Origin: Macrostomum hystrix
Lineage: Eukaryota > Platyhelminthes > Macrostomidae
DNA: 64,000 nt
NCBI GenBank assembly: GCA_950097015.1
Contig: CATNEN010000039.1
Span: 19,089,501-19,153,500, forward strand
Direction of reading: 5' to 3'
Shown: positions 13,501 through 25,900 of the stretch, piece after piece
Layout: each line of letters opens with the position of its first letter
How positions within the stretch are numbered: position 1 is the first letter of the stretch
Program-made: the position numbers and the translations under genes
Notes under the pieces: generated by a model
What the model saw: the letters and a program-made list of their open reading frames with translations, nothing else
Told to the model about the DNA's origin: nothing
Database searches by the model: none

Positions 13501-14227
13501 CTGAATCATGGCTAAACCAGAGTCTGAATCATGGCTAAACCAGAGTCTGAATCAAGGCTAAACCAGAGTCTGAATCATGGCTAAACCAGAGTCTGAATCA
13601 TAGCTAAACCAGAGTCTGAATCATGGCTAAACCAGAGTCTGAATCATGGCTAAACCAGAGTCTGAATCATGGCTAAACCAGAGTCTGAATCAAGGCTAAA
13701 CCAGAGTCTGAATCATGGCTAAACCAGAGTCTGAATCAAGGCTAAACCAGAGTCAGAATCATGGCTAAACCAGAGTCTGAATCATGGCTAAACCAGAGTT
13801 TGAATCATAGCTAAACCAGAGTCTGAATCATGGCTACACCAGAGTCTGAATCATGGCTAAACCAGAGTTTGAATCATGGCTAAACCAGAGTCTGAATCAT
13901 GGCTAAACCAGAGTCTGAATCATGGCTAAACCAGAGTTTGAATCATAGCTAAACCAGAGTCTGAATCATGGCTACACCAGAGTCTGAATCATGGCTAAAC
14001 CAGAGTTTGAATCATGGCTAAACCAGAGTCTGAATCGTGGCTAAACCAGAGTCTGAATCATGGCTACACCAGAGTCTGAATCATGGCTAAACCAGAGTTT
14101 AAATCATAGCTAAACCAGCGTCTGAATCATGGCTAAACCAGAGTTTGAATCATAGCTAAACCAGCGTCTGAATCATGGCTAAACTAGATTCTGAATCATG
14201 GCTAAACCAGCGTTTGAATCATTGCTA
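10590..14227. repeat. 3.6-kb minisatellite of 23-bp units
   Basis: About 158 copies of a 23-bp unit containing GGCTAAACCAGAGTCTGAAT. The TCT/TTT variant and rarer variants (CCTAGAG, AAACTGGAG, CAAGGCGAAAC) mark subblocks. A block with the rare variant GCTAAATTTGAATCAAGG recurs at 11,301 and 11,881, and again at 11,519 and 12,099. Both pairs are exactly 580 bp apart, showing block duplication within the array. The 3' third (after about 13,150) is more homogeneous. Confidence 0.95.
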
Positions 14228-15212
14228 AACCAGAACTGGTGGATAATCGTCAACTGGGGGATCATGGTAAACTGGGGGATAATTGTCAACTGGGGGATCA
14301 TTGTCAACTGGAGGATCATTGGCAACTGGGGGATAATTGTCAACTGGGGGATAATTGTCACGGGGAAACATCACCAAATGCGGGATCATAATCAACTAGG
14401 GGATCATTGTCAACTAGGGGATCATGTTCAACTGGGGGAACATTGTCAACTGGGATCACCATCAATGGGGGATCATAGTCAACTGAGAGATAATTGTCGA
14501 CTGGGGGATAATCGTCAACTGGGGGATCATGGTCAACTGGAGGATCATTGTCAACGGGGGGATAATTGTCAACTGGGGGATAATTGTCAACTGGGGAGTC
14601 ATCATCAAATGCGGGATCATGGTTAACTGGGGGATAATTGTCAACTGGGGGATCATTGTCAACTGGGAGATCATTGTCAATGTCAACTGGGGGATCATTG
14701 TCAACTGGGGATCATTGTCAACTGGGGGTTTATCATCACCCGGAGGATCATTGTGAACTGGGGGGATCATTGTCAACTTGTTGATCATCATCAACTGGGG
14801 GATCATTGTCAACTGTGGGAACATTGTCAACTGGGGGAACGTTGTCAACTGGAGATTATCATCAATGGGGAGTCATCATTAACTGGGGGATCATTGTCAA
14901 CTGCGTGATCATCATCAATTGGGGGATTATTGTCAACTCGGGGATCATTGTCAGCTGTGGGAACATTGTCAACTGGGGATCATCATCAATGGGGAGTCAT
15001 CATTAACTGGGGGATCATTGTCAACTGCGTGATCATCATCAATTGAGGGATTATTGTCCACTGGGGGATCATAATCAACTGCGTGATCATCATCAATTGG
15101 GGGATTATTGTCAACGGGGGGATCATTGTCAACTGGGGGATCATTGTCAACTGGGGGATTATTGTCAACTGGGGGATCTTTATCAACTGGGGGATCATTG
15201 TCAACTGATCAT
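14228..15212. repeat. 18-bp minisatellite abutting the 23-bp array
   Basis: About 54 copies of an 18-bp unit, AACTGGGGGATCATTGTC, with length and base variants. It begins directly where the 23-bp array ends, with no unique DNA between: the last CTAAACCAGAACTGG runs into the first 18-mer. Short open frames on both strands are repeat translation. Confidence 0.9.
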
Positions 15213-18200
15213 TGTAGCGTAAAAAGGCTGAAAATGCAGCTGCTAAAAAGTGTATACTGGACGAAATCAAAATATTTCTGCTCCCCGAAGGGGGGCAAAA
15301 CTTGCTAGTATGTCACTAATGGGCCTAACTATTGAACATAAAATAGAAGTATTTACTTTAACTCTACTTTTAAATATGAGCAGCAGTCTATATGCTGCTA
15401 TTTCTCACTGGCTAAAGTCTTGCTATGGCTGCTGCCTAATAGTGGTCAGAGGTGATCGTGATTGTTGGGATCAGGGTTTTCATTTATTTCCAGGTAGGAT
15501 TTGGGATAGGAGGAGCCTATGCCAAAGCCCAAAACTAAGTGGAGAGTTGGAGTTGGAGACTGTCCTTTTGTAAGCTAACAAAAAACATAGACAACAGATG
15601 GATTACTTTTAAGTTTTAATAGTAGGTAAAACTTTATTTCTTCCTTGGTCCAGCCTACATCAAATTTTTCAAGCTCTTTCTGATTTTTGCCAAGCTATTC
15701 ATATATTAGGGACATAGGATAAGCCTATCTAGATTCCCAAATTTCTAAGAGTCCCAATCAGGATCCCACCCAACCCCTACTGCCTGGTGGTGACAAGTTA
15801 GCTAGAACAGTTTTTTGGTGATCCTGCACTAGGCGCCCTACTGCCCTTAATCATTTTAGGGGCCTAACCATTTTTAACTTTAAGAGTCTAGCAAGTTAAA
15901 ATTCAACAGAAAAAAGTTAAACAAACAATCAGAAACTGAGAAACAATAAAAATGGCCATAGTAAGCAATCCAATACAAAACTTGTTTGAAATATAATTGC
16001 TAGCTACTTGTAGGAGTGTAGCAAGTTCCAAGAATACCAGCTTGGCAACATCATGTACTACTATTCAACTTAACTATAATTTTTACTGGATTGCTTATTA
16101 GTTGAGACCAGTTAGTTTTTTATTTATGTTTCTGTTTAATCCTCTCTTGTCTGACTCTGAAAAGTAAAAATGGTTATGCCATTTAATACTATTAGATACA
16201 TTAGTATTAAGTTGGAGTGCATGATTCCTAGTTTTTATTGTATTCACTATTGTATTGTCTATGTCATAGGCCTTCTCTCTTTACTTTTATTTCCTATCTG
16301 CAAAAACTATACTTATTATAAATTTAGCTATTCTTACTATTATTTATCTCTCCCTTCACTATATAATATGGTTATTCTATAGCTATCTAACTCAGAATGA
16401 TATTATTTTCTACCTATGATAGCGATTTTGTGTCCGAGCGGCAAGACACCTTATAATACTGCACTGATTTTAACCAACCCTATTGAGCATCTAATGGATA
16501 AAGTTGTCTAATTCAACACGAATATTATTATCATATCTAACCTTCCCTATTCAGAACGTTTTTCCTTATATTATTCTAAAGCAATAATTAACACAAGAAC
16601 AACTCCAATTTATTTCACTCAGTTCTCTCTTCCTAAGATCTATTTCCCTAGTCTCCTCTTTTGTATTTCGGGACAAAAACGTCAAGTCTTTTTAGGCAAA
16701 AATTGCATGATATAATAGTATTTTGGGTGGGGGTTGGTGTATTTGGCGTAAATTCAACTTTAGGTTTTACGGGAATATTTCATAAGTCTGCCTCATCTAT
16801 TGTAGACAGTTATCTTGGAGTTTATATACTTTTTAATATGTTGTGCTTAAACTTTAGTCCTGCAAAATAGTTATAAATTTAGCAGGTCCATAGGGTTTTT
16901 AAAAGTGCTAAGTTATAAAAACAAAAAATTTTCTATCAACAAAACAATTATAATACCCTATCTGACTCCATCTAATACCCTATAATAATGGATCTAATCA
17001 ATATTGTAATTTTAATTAGGAATAATAGAACATGGCAGTAATTTTCTTGTCTGATTATAATGTAATGTTGATATTTTTGAAGCTAGCTTTTGGAAAAAGA
17101 GAGATAAAAACATTTAGCTCAGAAGGAAGCTAGGCTGAAATACACAAGACAAGTATATGTTTAATATGTTTTAGAAGCCAGATTTAGATTATTTTAGGGG
17201 CATAAATAGTCTTTATTGTCTGAGTCTCTGGATGGACTTACTAGGCAGAGAAGTGTCCTCCTTGGTACAAGACATTTAGACAAGCATATCTCCAAATAAC
17301 CATGCCACAGATTCAAAGCTTTACTTGCTATGTATGTGAAAGCATAGCAATGAAAGAATTTGCTAATTTATAATGATGGCTGTTGGTTTTCTCTCTGTGA
17401 TGAAACAAATGCAGTGCTTTTGTCTACGCACTGTATATTTTTGTATAGAAAATATTCATCTTTTTTATAACACTAGTTTGAGAAAGAGCTAGGTTTTGTA
17501 TATGATCCAACAATTTTCTGATAGAGTAGGATTGGAACCAAGATTTTAGCTAGGTTCCTAGAACTTTTTAGATTGTGGATTAAAATCTAGTTCAAAAGTA
17601 CTAGAACACTGAAAAACCTGAGATGGTTGGAGTTGTGTTTATCAGAAATATTCCATGTATTCTTACATCATGAGTAGCTTTTAAACTGTTTTGCCTAAAA
17701 TAAATAATATAGTATGCAGCCATTTCAGGGTGGACAAAAAATTATTGTTAAGAGCTATTGTTAATTAACCACTTAAAATTCTTTCAGTTTGTTAACTCAA
17801 CAACTTCAACTGGTTTCATTATAAACTACAAAACATCTAATTATAAATCAATGGCAATTTTGTCAGAAAGCCACAAGCCTTTAAAATACCAAGCAGTCTT
17901 TCATTTACATTACTTCTTATGCTCTAACTTGAAGTCAGAGCTATGGAGACACTGTGCTATCACTGGTGAGTGGCATATAATTCAATCTTATATGTGTGAA
18001 TGAATGAAAATAAAATATATTAATATTTAGCCATTTGGGACAAATGCACTGCAAACCACACAGTCACGCACACACACACACATATCCCTCCTAAGCTGCC
18101 AGAAGTCCATGGACTGTACTGAGGTTGGCACCACACCCACAAGCATTTCTACCTCAGCTAATAGTGTATAGAGCAGCAGCAATTGTACATGTAGTCAAGT

Positions 18201-18606
18201 TACTCCTTATCTGTTATTCTCTAAACCACTCTTATCTTTTTTTCAGCTTCATTTTGTCAGGTGTTTCTACCTGGCTGTTTTTTGTACATTTTAACTCTAC
18301 TGTATTTGAAAAAGTTAATAAAAGAAAAGATAAGGAAAATTCTTAATAAAGTCTGTATAGAAACAGTAAGTATATCTAAATAGCTATTAATTCAAATATT
18401 TATTAATTATTTAAGCAAGTCTTCGAAAAGAATATGATTAAAGGTAGCCATCGTGAACAAGTTAGGCGTGCTAATGGCTCAGTCGCAGCTACATTCAGGG
18501 TGCGTTGCTGTATTATTTCTGGTGCAAACCAATATTTTCTTCGAGATTTCAACAGTTAGCAACTACATATGTACACCCTCCATCCAATTCTCTAACTAGC
18601 AATTTT
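15213..18606. other. AT-rich spacer, no supported gene
   Basis: Long AT-rich non-coding stretch. It includes a CA microsatellite at about 18,065-18,082. A segment at about 16,435-16,450 (CCGAGCGGCAAGACAC) recurs at about 48,580 and resembles a tRNA A box, so it may be a SINE fragment. No exon with credible splice sites or domain content is recognised. Confidence 0.5.
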
Positions 18607-19147
18607 CCCCTATGGCTGGCACTTTGCCCCTCCAACCGATTCTATGGCTGGCACTTTGCCCCTCCACCCGATTCTATGGCTGGCGCTTTGCCCCTCCAAC
18701 CGATTCTATGGCTGGCGCTTTGCCCCTCCACCTGATTCTATGGCTGGGAGTTAAACCTCCACCCGATTCTATGGCTGGCGCTTTGCCCCTCCACCCGATT
18801 CTATGGCTGGGAGTTAAACCTCCACCCGATTCTATGGCTGGGAGTTAAACCTCCACCCGATTCTATGGCTGGGAGTTAAACCTCCACCCGATTCTATGGC
18901 TGGGAGTTAAACCTCCACCCGATTCTATGGCTGGCACTTTGCCCCTCCACCCGATTCTATGGCTGGCACTTTGCCCCTCCACCCGATTCTATGGCTGGCA
19001 CTACTGCCCCTCCACCCGATTCTATGGCTGGCGCTTTGCCCCTCCACCCGATTCTATGGCTGGGAGTTAAACCTCCACCCGATTCTATGGCTGGCACTTT
19101 GCCCCTCCACCCGATTCTATGGCTGGGAGTTAAACCTCCACCCGAGT
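18607..19147. repeat. 32-bp minisatellite, two interspersed unit types
   Basis: About 17 copies of a unit sharing CCTCCACCCGATTCTATGGC. Two versions alternate irregularly: one ends in TGGCGCTTTGCCC, the other in TGGGAGTTAAA. The mixed order implies unequal exchange between two unit types. No coding role. Confidence 0.9.
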
Positions 19148-19985
19148 TTACTAGAAAAACTGAATTCAAAATTTTTATCAGCTTGGCTAATTCTGTAGCT
19201 CCAGTGGGCCAACATATAGGCCCTGGATTCTTTATGACCCAATCTTATTGGTTTTAGATAAAAATTGCGAAATGAAGTCTACACACGATGACTGTGGGTA
19301 ATTTATTTATTGTACAGTGAATCGTATAGTTTTGCTACGTCAAACATAGCTTAGAGCCGCCTAAAAGCTATTTAAAAACTTTTTCTGTCATCCCTAAAAT
19401 CCGTAGCCTTCCTACCTTCTCCTCCAATCTTGTTCAGAGCTTCTGCTTATTTTCCACCACTCCCTTGCTGTGCTAGGTGCAGGAGACAGGAGTCTCACCC
19501 GCTACTCAAACCTCCGCAGCTGCCAACGTACTGTTGGTATAACACCGGCTCAGCACTGTAGCCAATGCGTGCCCTCCTTATTATTCTCTGCTTTCCTCAT
19601 TTTGAAAATAAAATTGCTTCAGCCCTGCTTGCTGCCGCACTGTGGGTTGCGGTGTGCTTGCTTGGATCATGAAGGCAAGGGGAGAGGAAAGGAAACAATG
19701 CAGGCAGGTAGGGTAGGGTTTGTTAGGAGAGTGAATTATGAGGACAGTGGATGTTGGAGGTGGGTTGGTACTGGGGAAGAGGTAAAATGAAGATTCAGGC
19801 TATAGGGTTTTAGACAGACAAAATTGCTGCCTGAGTCAGTCTTGCTTGGACAAACCAGTTATCCCTCTGTTTCTGCTTGTTTCATTTTACGATAGTCGAT
19901 CCCGAGCGAGTCAGGGAAGCGAATCGTATTTTTATCGATTAGCTGTAAAATAGATTTATATTACTAGGGCCTGTCTCTGTCCCAG
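19148..19985. other. 5' flank of the coiled-coil gene
   Basis: Unique DNA upstream of the first coding exon. No TATA box or CpG-type promoter was identified with confidence. The last 25 bases form a pyrimidine-rich acceptor-like stretch (see next entry). Confidence 0.4.
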
Positions 19986-19989
19986 CGTC
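19960..19989 (+). promoter_or_regulatory. splice-acceptor-like site 4 nt before the start codon
   Basis: TTACTAG (branch-point-like) is followed by CCTGTCTCTGTCCCAG, with AG at 19,984-19,985, then CGTC and the ATG. It reads as a strong 3' splice site. Either a 5'UTR intron ends here or the transcript receives a spliced leader. Confidence 0.55.
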
Positions 19990-22900
19990 ATGCCGATAGC
20001 TGTTAGACGAACGGCATCTGCCAGGGGCACCGTAAGTTATTATTTTCCCATTGTTCTAATTTAAGCTGTTCTACTGGCACCTTGTAGCCCGACTTACCAC
20101 TGACAAATCGTAGGTTTGAGTCGAGAAACAATATTGTCGCTTCAATAATCATAGGATGTCCCTTCTATAATCATAGGATGTCCCTTCTATAATCCTAGGA
20201 TGTCCCTTCTATAATCCTAGGATGTCCCTTCTATAATCCTAGGATGTCCCTTCTATAATCCTAGGATGGGCTCTTCAATAATCCTAGGATGGGCTCTTCA
20301 ATAATCCTAGGATGTCCCTTCAATAATCATAGGATTTCCCTTCAATAATCATAGGATGTCCCTTCTATAATCCTAGGATGTCCCTTCAATAATCATAGGA
20401 TTTCCCTTCTATAATCCTAGGATGTCCCTTCAATAATCATAGGATTTCCCTTCAATAATCATAGGATGTCCCTTCTATAATCCTAGGATGTCCCTTCAAT
20501 AATCATAGGATTTCCCTTCTATAATCCTAGGATGTCCCTTCAATAATCATAGGATTTCCCTTCAATAATCATAGGATTTCCCTTCTATAATCCTAGGATG
20601 TCCCTTCAATAATCATAGGATTTCCCTTCAATAATCATAGGATTTCCCTTCTATAATCCTAGGATGTCCCTTCTATAATCCTAGGATGTCCCTTCTATAA
20701 TCCTAGGATGTCCCTTCTATAATCATAGGATGTCCCTTCTATAATCATAGGATGTCCCTTCAATAATCCTAGGATGTCCCTTCAATAATCCTAGGATGTC
20801 CCTTCTATAATCCTAGGATGTCCCTTCTATAATCCTAGGATGGGCTCTTCAATAATCCTAGGATGGGCTCTTCAATAATCCTAGGATGTCCCTTCAATAA
20901 TCATAGGATGTCCCTTCTATAATCCTAGGATGTCCCTTCTATAATCCTAGGATGTCCCTTCTATAATCATAGGATGTCCCTTCTATAATCCTAGGATGTC
21001 CCTTCAATAATCATAGGATGTCCCTTCTATAATCCTAGGATGTCCCTTCTATAATCCTAGGATGTCCCTTCTATAATCATAGGATGTCCCTTCTATAATC
21101 CTAGGATGTCCCTTCAATAATCATAGGATGTCCCTTCTATAATCCTAGGATGTCCCTTCTATAATCCTAGGATGTCCCTTCTATAATCCTAGGATGTCCC
21201 TTCTATAATCCTAGGATGTCCCTTCTATAATCCTAGGATGTCCCTTCTATAATCCTAGGATGTCCCTTCTATAATCCTAGGATGGGCTCTTCAATAATCC
21301 TAGGATGTCCCTTCAATAATCCTAGGATGTCCCTTCTATAATCATAGGATTTCCCTTCAATAATCCTAGGATGTCCCTTCTATAATCCTAGGATTTCCCT
21401 TCAATAATCCTAGGATGTCCCTTCTATAATCCTAGGATGGGCTCTTCAATAATCATAGGATGTCCCTTCAATAATCCTAGGATGTCCCTTCTATAATCAT
21501 AGGATGTCCCTTCAATAATCATAGGATTTCCCTTCTATAATCCTAGGATGTCCCTTCTATAATCCTAGGATGTCCCTTCAATAATCCTAGGATGTCCCTT
21601 CTATAATCCTAGGATGTCCCTTCTATAATCATAGGATGTCCCTTCTATAATCCTTGGATGTCCCTTCTATAATCCTAGGATGTCCCTTCTATAATCCTAG
21701 GATGTCCCTTCTATAATCCTAGGATGTCCCTTCTATAATCCTAGGATGTCCCTTCTATAATCATAGGATGTCCCTTCTATAATCATAGGATGTCCCTTCA
21801 ATAATCCTAGGATGTCCCTTCAATAATCCTAGGATGTCCCTTCTATAATCCTAGGATGTCCCTTCTATAATCCTAGGATGTCCCTTCTATAATCCTAGGA
21901 TGTCCCTTCTATAATCCTAGGATTTCCCTTCAATAATCCTAGGATGTCCCTTCTATAATCCTAGGATGGGCTCTTCAATAATCATAGGATGTCCCTTCAA
22001 TAATCCTAGGATGTCCCTTCTATAATCATAGGATGTCCCTTCAATAATCATAGGATTTCCCTTCTATAATCCTAGGATGTCCCTTCTATAATCCTAGGAT
22101 GTCCCTTCAATAATCCTAGGATGTCCCTTCTATAATCCTAGGATGTCCCTTCTATAATCATAGGATGTCCCTTCTATAATCCTTGGATGTCCCTTCTATA
22201 ATCCTAGGATGTCCCTTCTATAATCCTAGGATGTCCCTTCTATAATCCTAGGATGTCCCTTCTATAATCCTAGGATGTCCCTTCTATAATCATAGGATGT
22301 CCCTTCTATAATCATAGGATGTCCCTTCAATAATCCTAGGATGTCCCTTCAATAATCCTAGGATGTCCCTTCTATAATCCTAGGATGTCCCTTCTATAAT
22401 CCTAGGATGTCCCTTCTATAATCCTAGGATGGGCTCTTCAATAATCCTAGGATGTCCCTTCAATAATCATAGGATGTCCCTTCTATAATCCTAGGATGTC
22501 CCTTCAATAATCATAGGATGTCCCTTCTATAATCCTAGGATGTCCCTTCTATAATCCTAGGATGTCCCTTCTATAATCATAGGATGTCCCTTCTATAATC
22601 CTAGGATGTCCCTTCAATAATCCTAGGATGTCCCTTCAATAATCATAGGATGTCCCTTCTATAATCCTAGGATGTCCCTTCAATAATCATAGGATTTCCC
22701 TTCTATAATCCTAGGATGTCCCTTCTATAATCCTAGGATGTCCCTTCTATAATCCTAGGATGGGCTCTTCAATAATCCTAGGATGTCCCTTCAATAATCC
22801 TAGGATGTCCCTTCTATAATCCTAGGATGTCCCTTCTATAATCCTAGGATGGGCTCTTCAATAATCCTAGGATGTCCCTTCAATAATCCTAGGATGTCCC

Positions 22901-25900
22901 TTCTATAATCATAGGATTTCCCTTCTATAATCCTAGGATGTCCCTTCTATAATCCTAGGATGTCCCTTCAATAATCATAGGATGTCCCTTCAATAATCAT
23001 AGGATTTCCCTTCAATAATCATAGGATGTCCCTTCTATAATCCTAGGATGTCCCTTCAATAATCATAGGATTTCCCTTCTATAATCCTAGGATGTCCCTT
23101 CAATAATCATAGGATTTCCCTTCAATAATCATAGGATGTCCCTTCTATAATCCTAGGATGTCCCTTCAATAATCATAGGATTTCCCTTCTATAATCCTAG
23201 GATGTCCCTTCAATAATCATAGGATTTCCCTTCAATAATCATAGGATTTCCCTTCTATAATCCTAGGATGTCCCTTCAATAATCATAGGATTTCCCTTCA
23301 ATAATCATAGGATTTCCCTTCTATAATCCTAGGATGTCCCTTCTATAATCCTAGGATGTCCCTTCTATAATCCTAGGATGTCCCTTCTATAATCATAGGA
23401 TGTCCCTTCTATAATCATAGGATGTCCCTTCAATAATCCTAGGATGTCCCTTCAATAATCCTAGGATGTCCCTTCTATAATCCTAGGATGTCCCTTCTAT
23501 AATCCTAGGATGGGCTCTTCAATAATCCTAGGATGGGCTCTTCAATAATCCTAGGATGTCCCTTCAATAATCATAGGATGTCCCTTCTATAATCCTAGGA
23601 TGTCCCTTCTATAATCCTAGGATGTCCCTTCTATAATCATAGGATGTCCCTTCTATAATCCTAGGATGTCCCTTCAATAATCATAGGATGTCCCTTCTAT
23701 AATCCTAGGATGTCCCTTCTATAATCCTAGGATGTCCCTTCTATAATCATAGGATGTCCCTTCTATAATCCTAGGATGTCCCTTCAATAATCATAGGATG
23801 TCCCTTCTATAATCCTAGGATGTCCCTTCTATAATCCTAGGATGTCCCTTCTATAATCCTAGGATGTCCCTTCTATAATCCTAGGATGTCCCTTCTATAA
23901 TCCTAGGATGTCCCTTCTATAATCCTAGGATGTCCCTTCTATAATCCTAGGATGGGCTCTTCAATAATCCTAGGATGTCCCTTCAATAATCCTAGGATGT
24001 CCCTTCTATAATCATAGGATTTCCCTTCAATAATCCTAGGATGTCCCTTCTATAATCCTAGGATTTCCCTTCAATAATCCTAGGATGTCCCTTCTATAAT
24101 CCTAGGATGGGCTCTTCAATAATCATAGGATGTCCCTTCAATAATCCTAGGATGTCCCTTCTATAATCATAGGATGTCCCTTCAATAATCATAGGATTTC
24201 CCTTCTATAATCCTAGGATGTCCCTTCTATAATCCTAGGATGTCCCTTCAATAATCCTAGGATGTCCCTTCTATAATCCTAGGATGTCCCTTCTATAATC
24301 ATAGGATGTCCCTTCTATAATCCTTGGATGTCCCTTCTATAGTCCTAGGATGTCCCTTCTATAATCCTAGGATGTCCCTTCTATAATCCTAGGATGTCCC
24401 TTCTATAATCCTAGGATGTCCCTTCTATAATCATAGGATGTCCCTTCTATAATCCTAGGATGTCCCTTCTATAATCCTAGGATGTCCCTTCTATAATCCT
24501 AGGATGTCCCTTCTATAATCCTAGGATGTCCCTTCTATAATCCTAGGATGTCCCTTCTATAATCCTAGGATGGGCTCTTCAATAATCCTAGGATGTCCCT
24601 TCAATAATCCTAGGATGTCCCTTCTATAATCATAGGATTTCCCTTCAATAATCCTAGGATGTCCCTTCTATAATCCTAGGATTTCCCTTCAATAATCCTA
24701 GGATGTCCCTTCTATAATCCTAGGATGGGCTCTTCAATAATCCTAGGATGTCCCTTCAATAATCCTAGGATGTCCCTTCTATAATCATAGGATGTCCCTT
24801 CAATAATCATAGGATTTCCCTTCAATAATCCTAGGATGTCCCTTCTATAATCCTAGGATTTCCCTTCTATAATCCTAGGATGTCCCTTCTATAATCCTAG
24901 GATGTCCCTTCTATAATCCTAGGATGTCCCTTCTATAATCCTAGGATGTCCCTTCTATAATCATAGGATGTCCCTTCTATAATCCTAGGATGTCCCTTCT
25001 ATAATCCTAGGATGTCCCTTCAATAATCCTAGGATGTCCCTTCTATAATCCTAGGATGTCCCTTCAATAATCATAGGATGTCCCTTCTATAATCCTAGGA
25101 TGTCCCTTCTATAATCCTAGGATGTCCCTTCTATAATCCTAGGATGTCCCTTCTATAATCCTAGGATGTCCCTTCTATAATCCTAGGATGTCCCTTCTAT
25201 AATCCTAGGATGGGCTCTTCAATAATCCTAGGATGTCCCTTCAATAATCCTAGGATTTCCCTTCTATAATCATAGGATTTCCCTTCAATAATCCTAGGAT
25301 GTCCCTTCTATAATCCTAGGATTTCCCTTCAATAATCCTAGGATGTCCCTTCTATAATCCTAGGATGGGCTCTTCAATAATCCTAGGATGTCCCTTCAAT
25401 AATCCTAGGATGTCCCTTCTATAATCATAGGATGTCCCTTCTATAATCCTAGGATGTCCCTTCTATAATCCTAGGATTTCCCTTCAATAATCATAGGATT
25501 TCCCTTCAATAATCCTAGGATGTCCCTTCTATAATCCTAGGATTTCCCTTCTATAATCCTAGGATGTCCCTTCTATAATCCTAGGATGTCCCTTCTATAA
25601 TCCTAGGATGTCCCTTCTATAATCCTAGGATGTCCCTTCTATAATCCTAGGATGTCCCTTCTATAATCATAGGATGTCCCTTCTATAATCATAGGATGTC
25701 CCTTCAATAATCCTAGGATGTCCCTTCAATAATCCTAGGATGTCCCTTCTATAATCATAGGATGTCCCTTCAATAATCCTAGGATGTCCCTTCAATAATC
25801 ATAGGATTTCCCTTCAATAATCATCGGATGTCTATTCAATATTCCATATATGTCTCTTCAATAATCCTAGGATGTCCCTTCAATAATCCTAGGATGTCCC

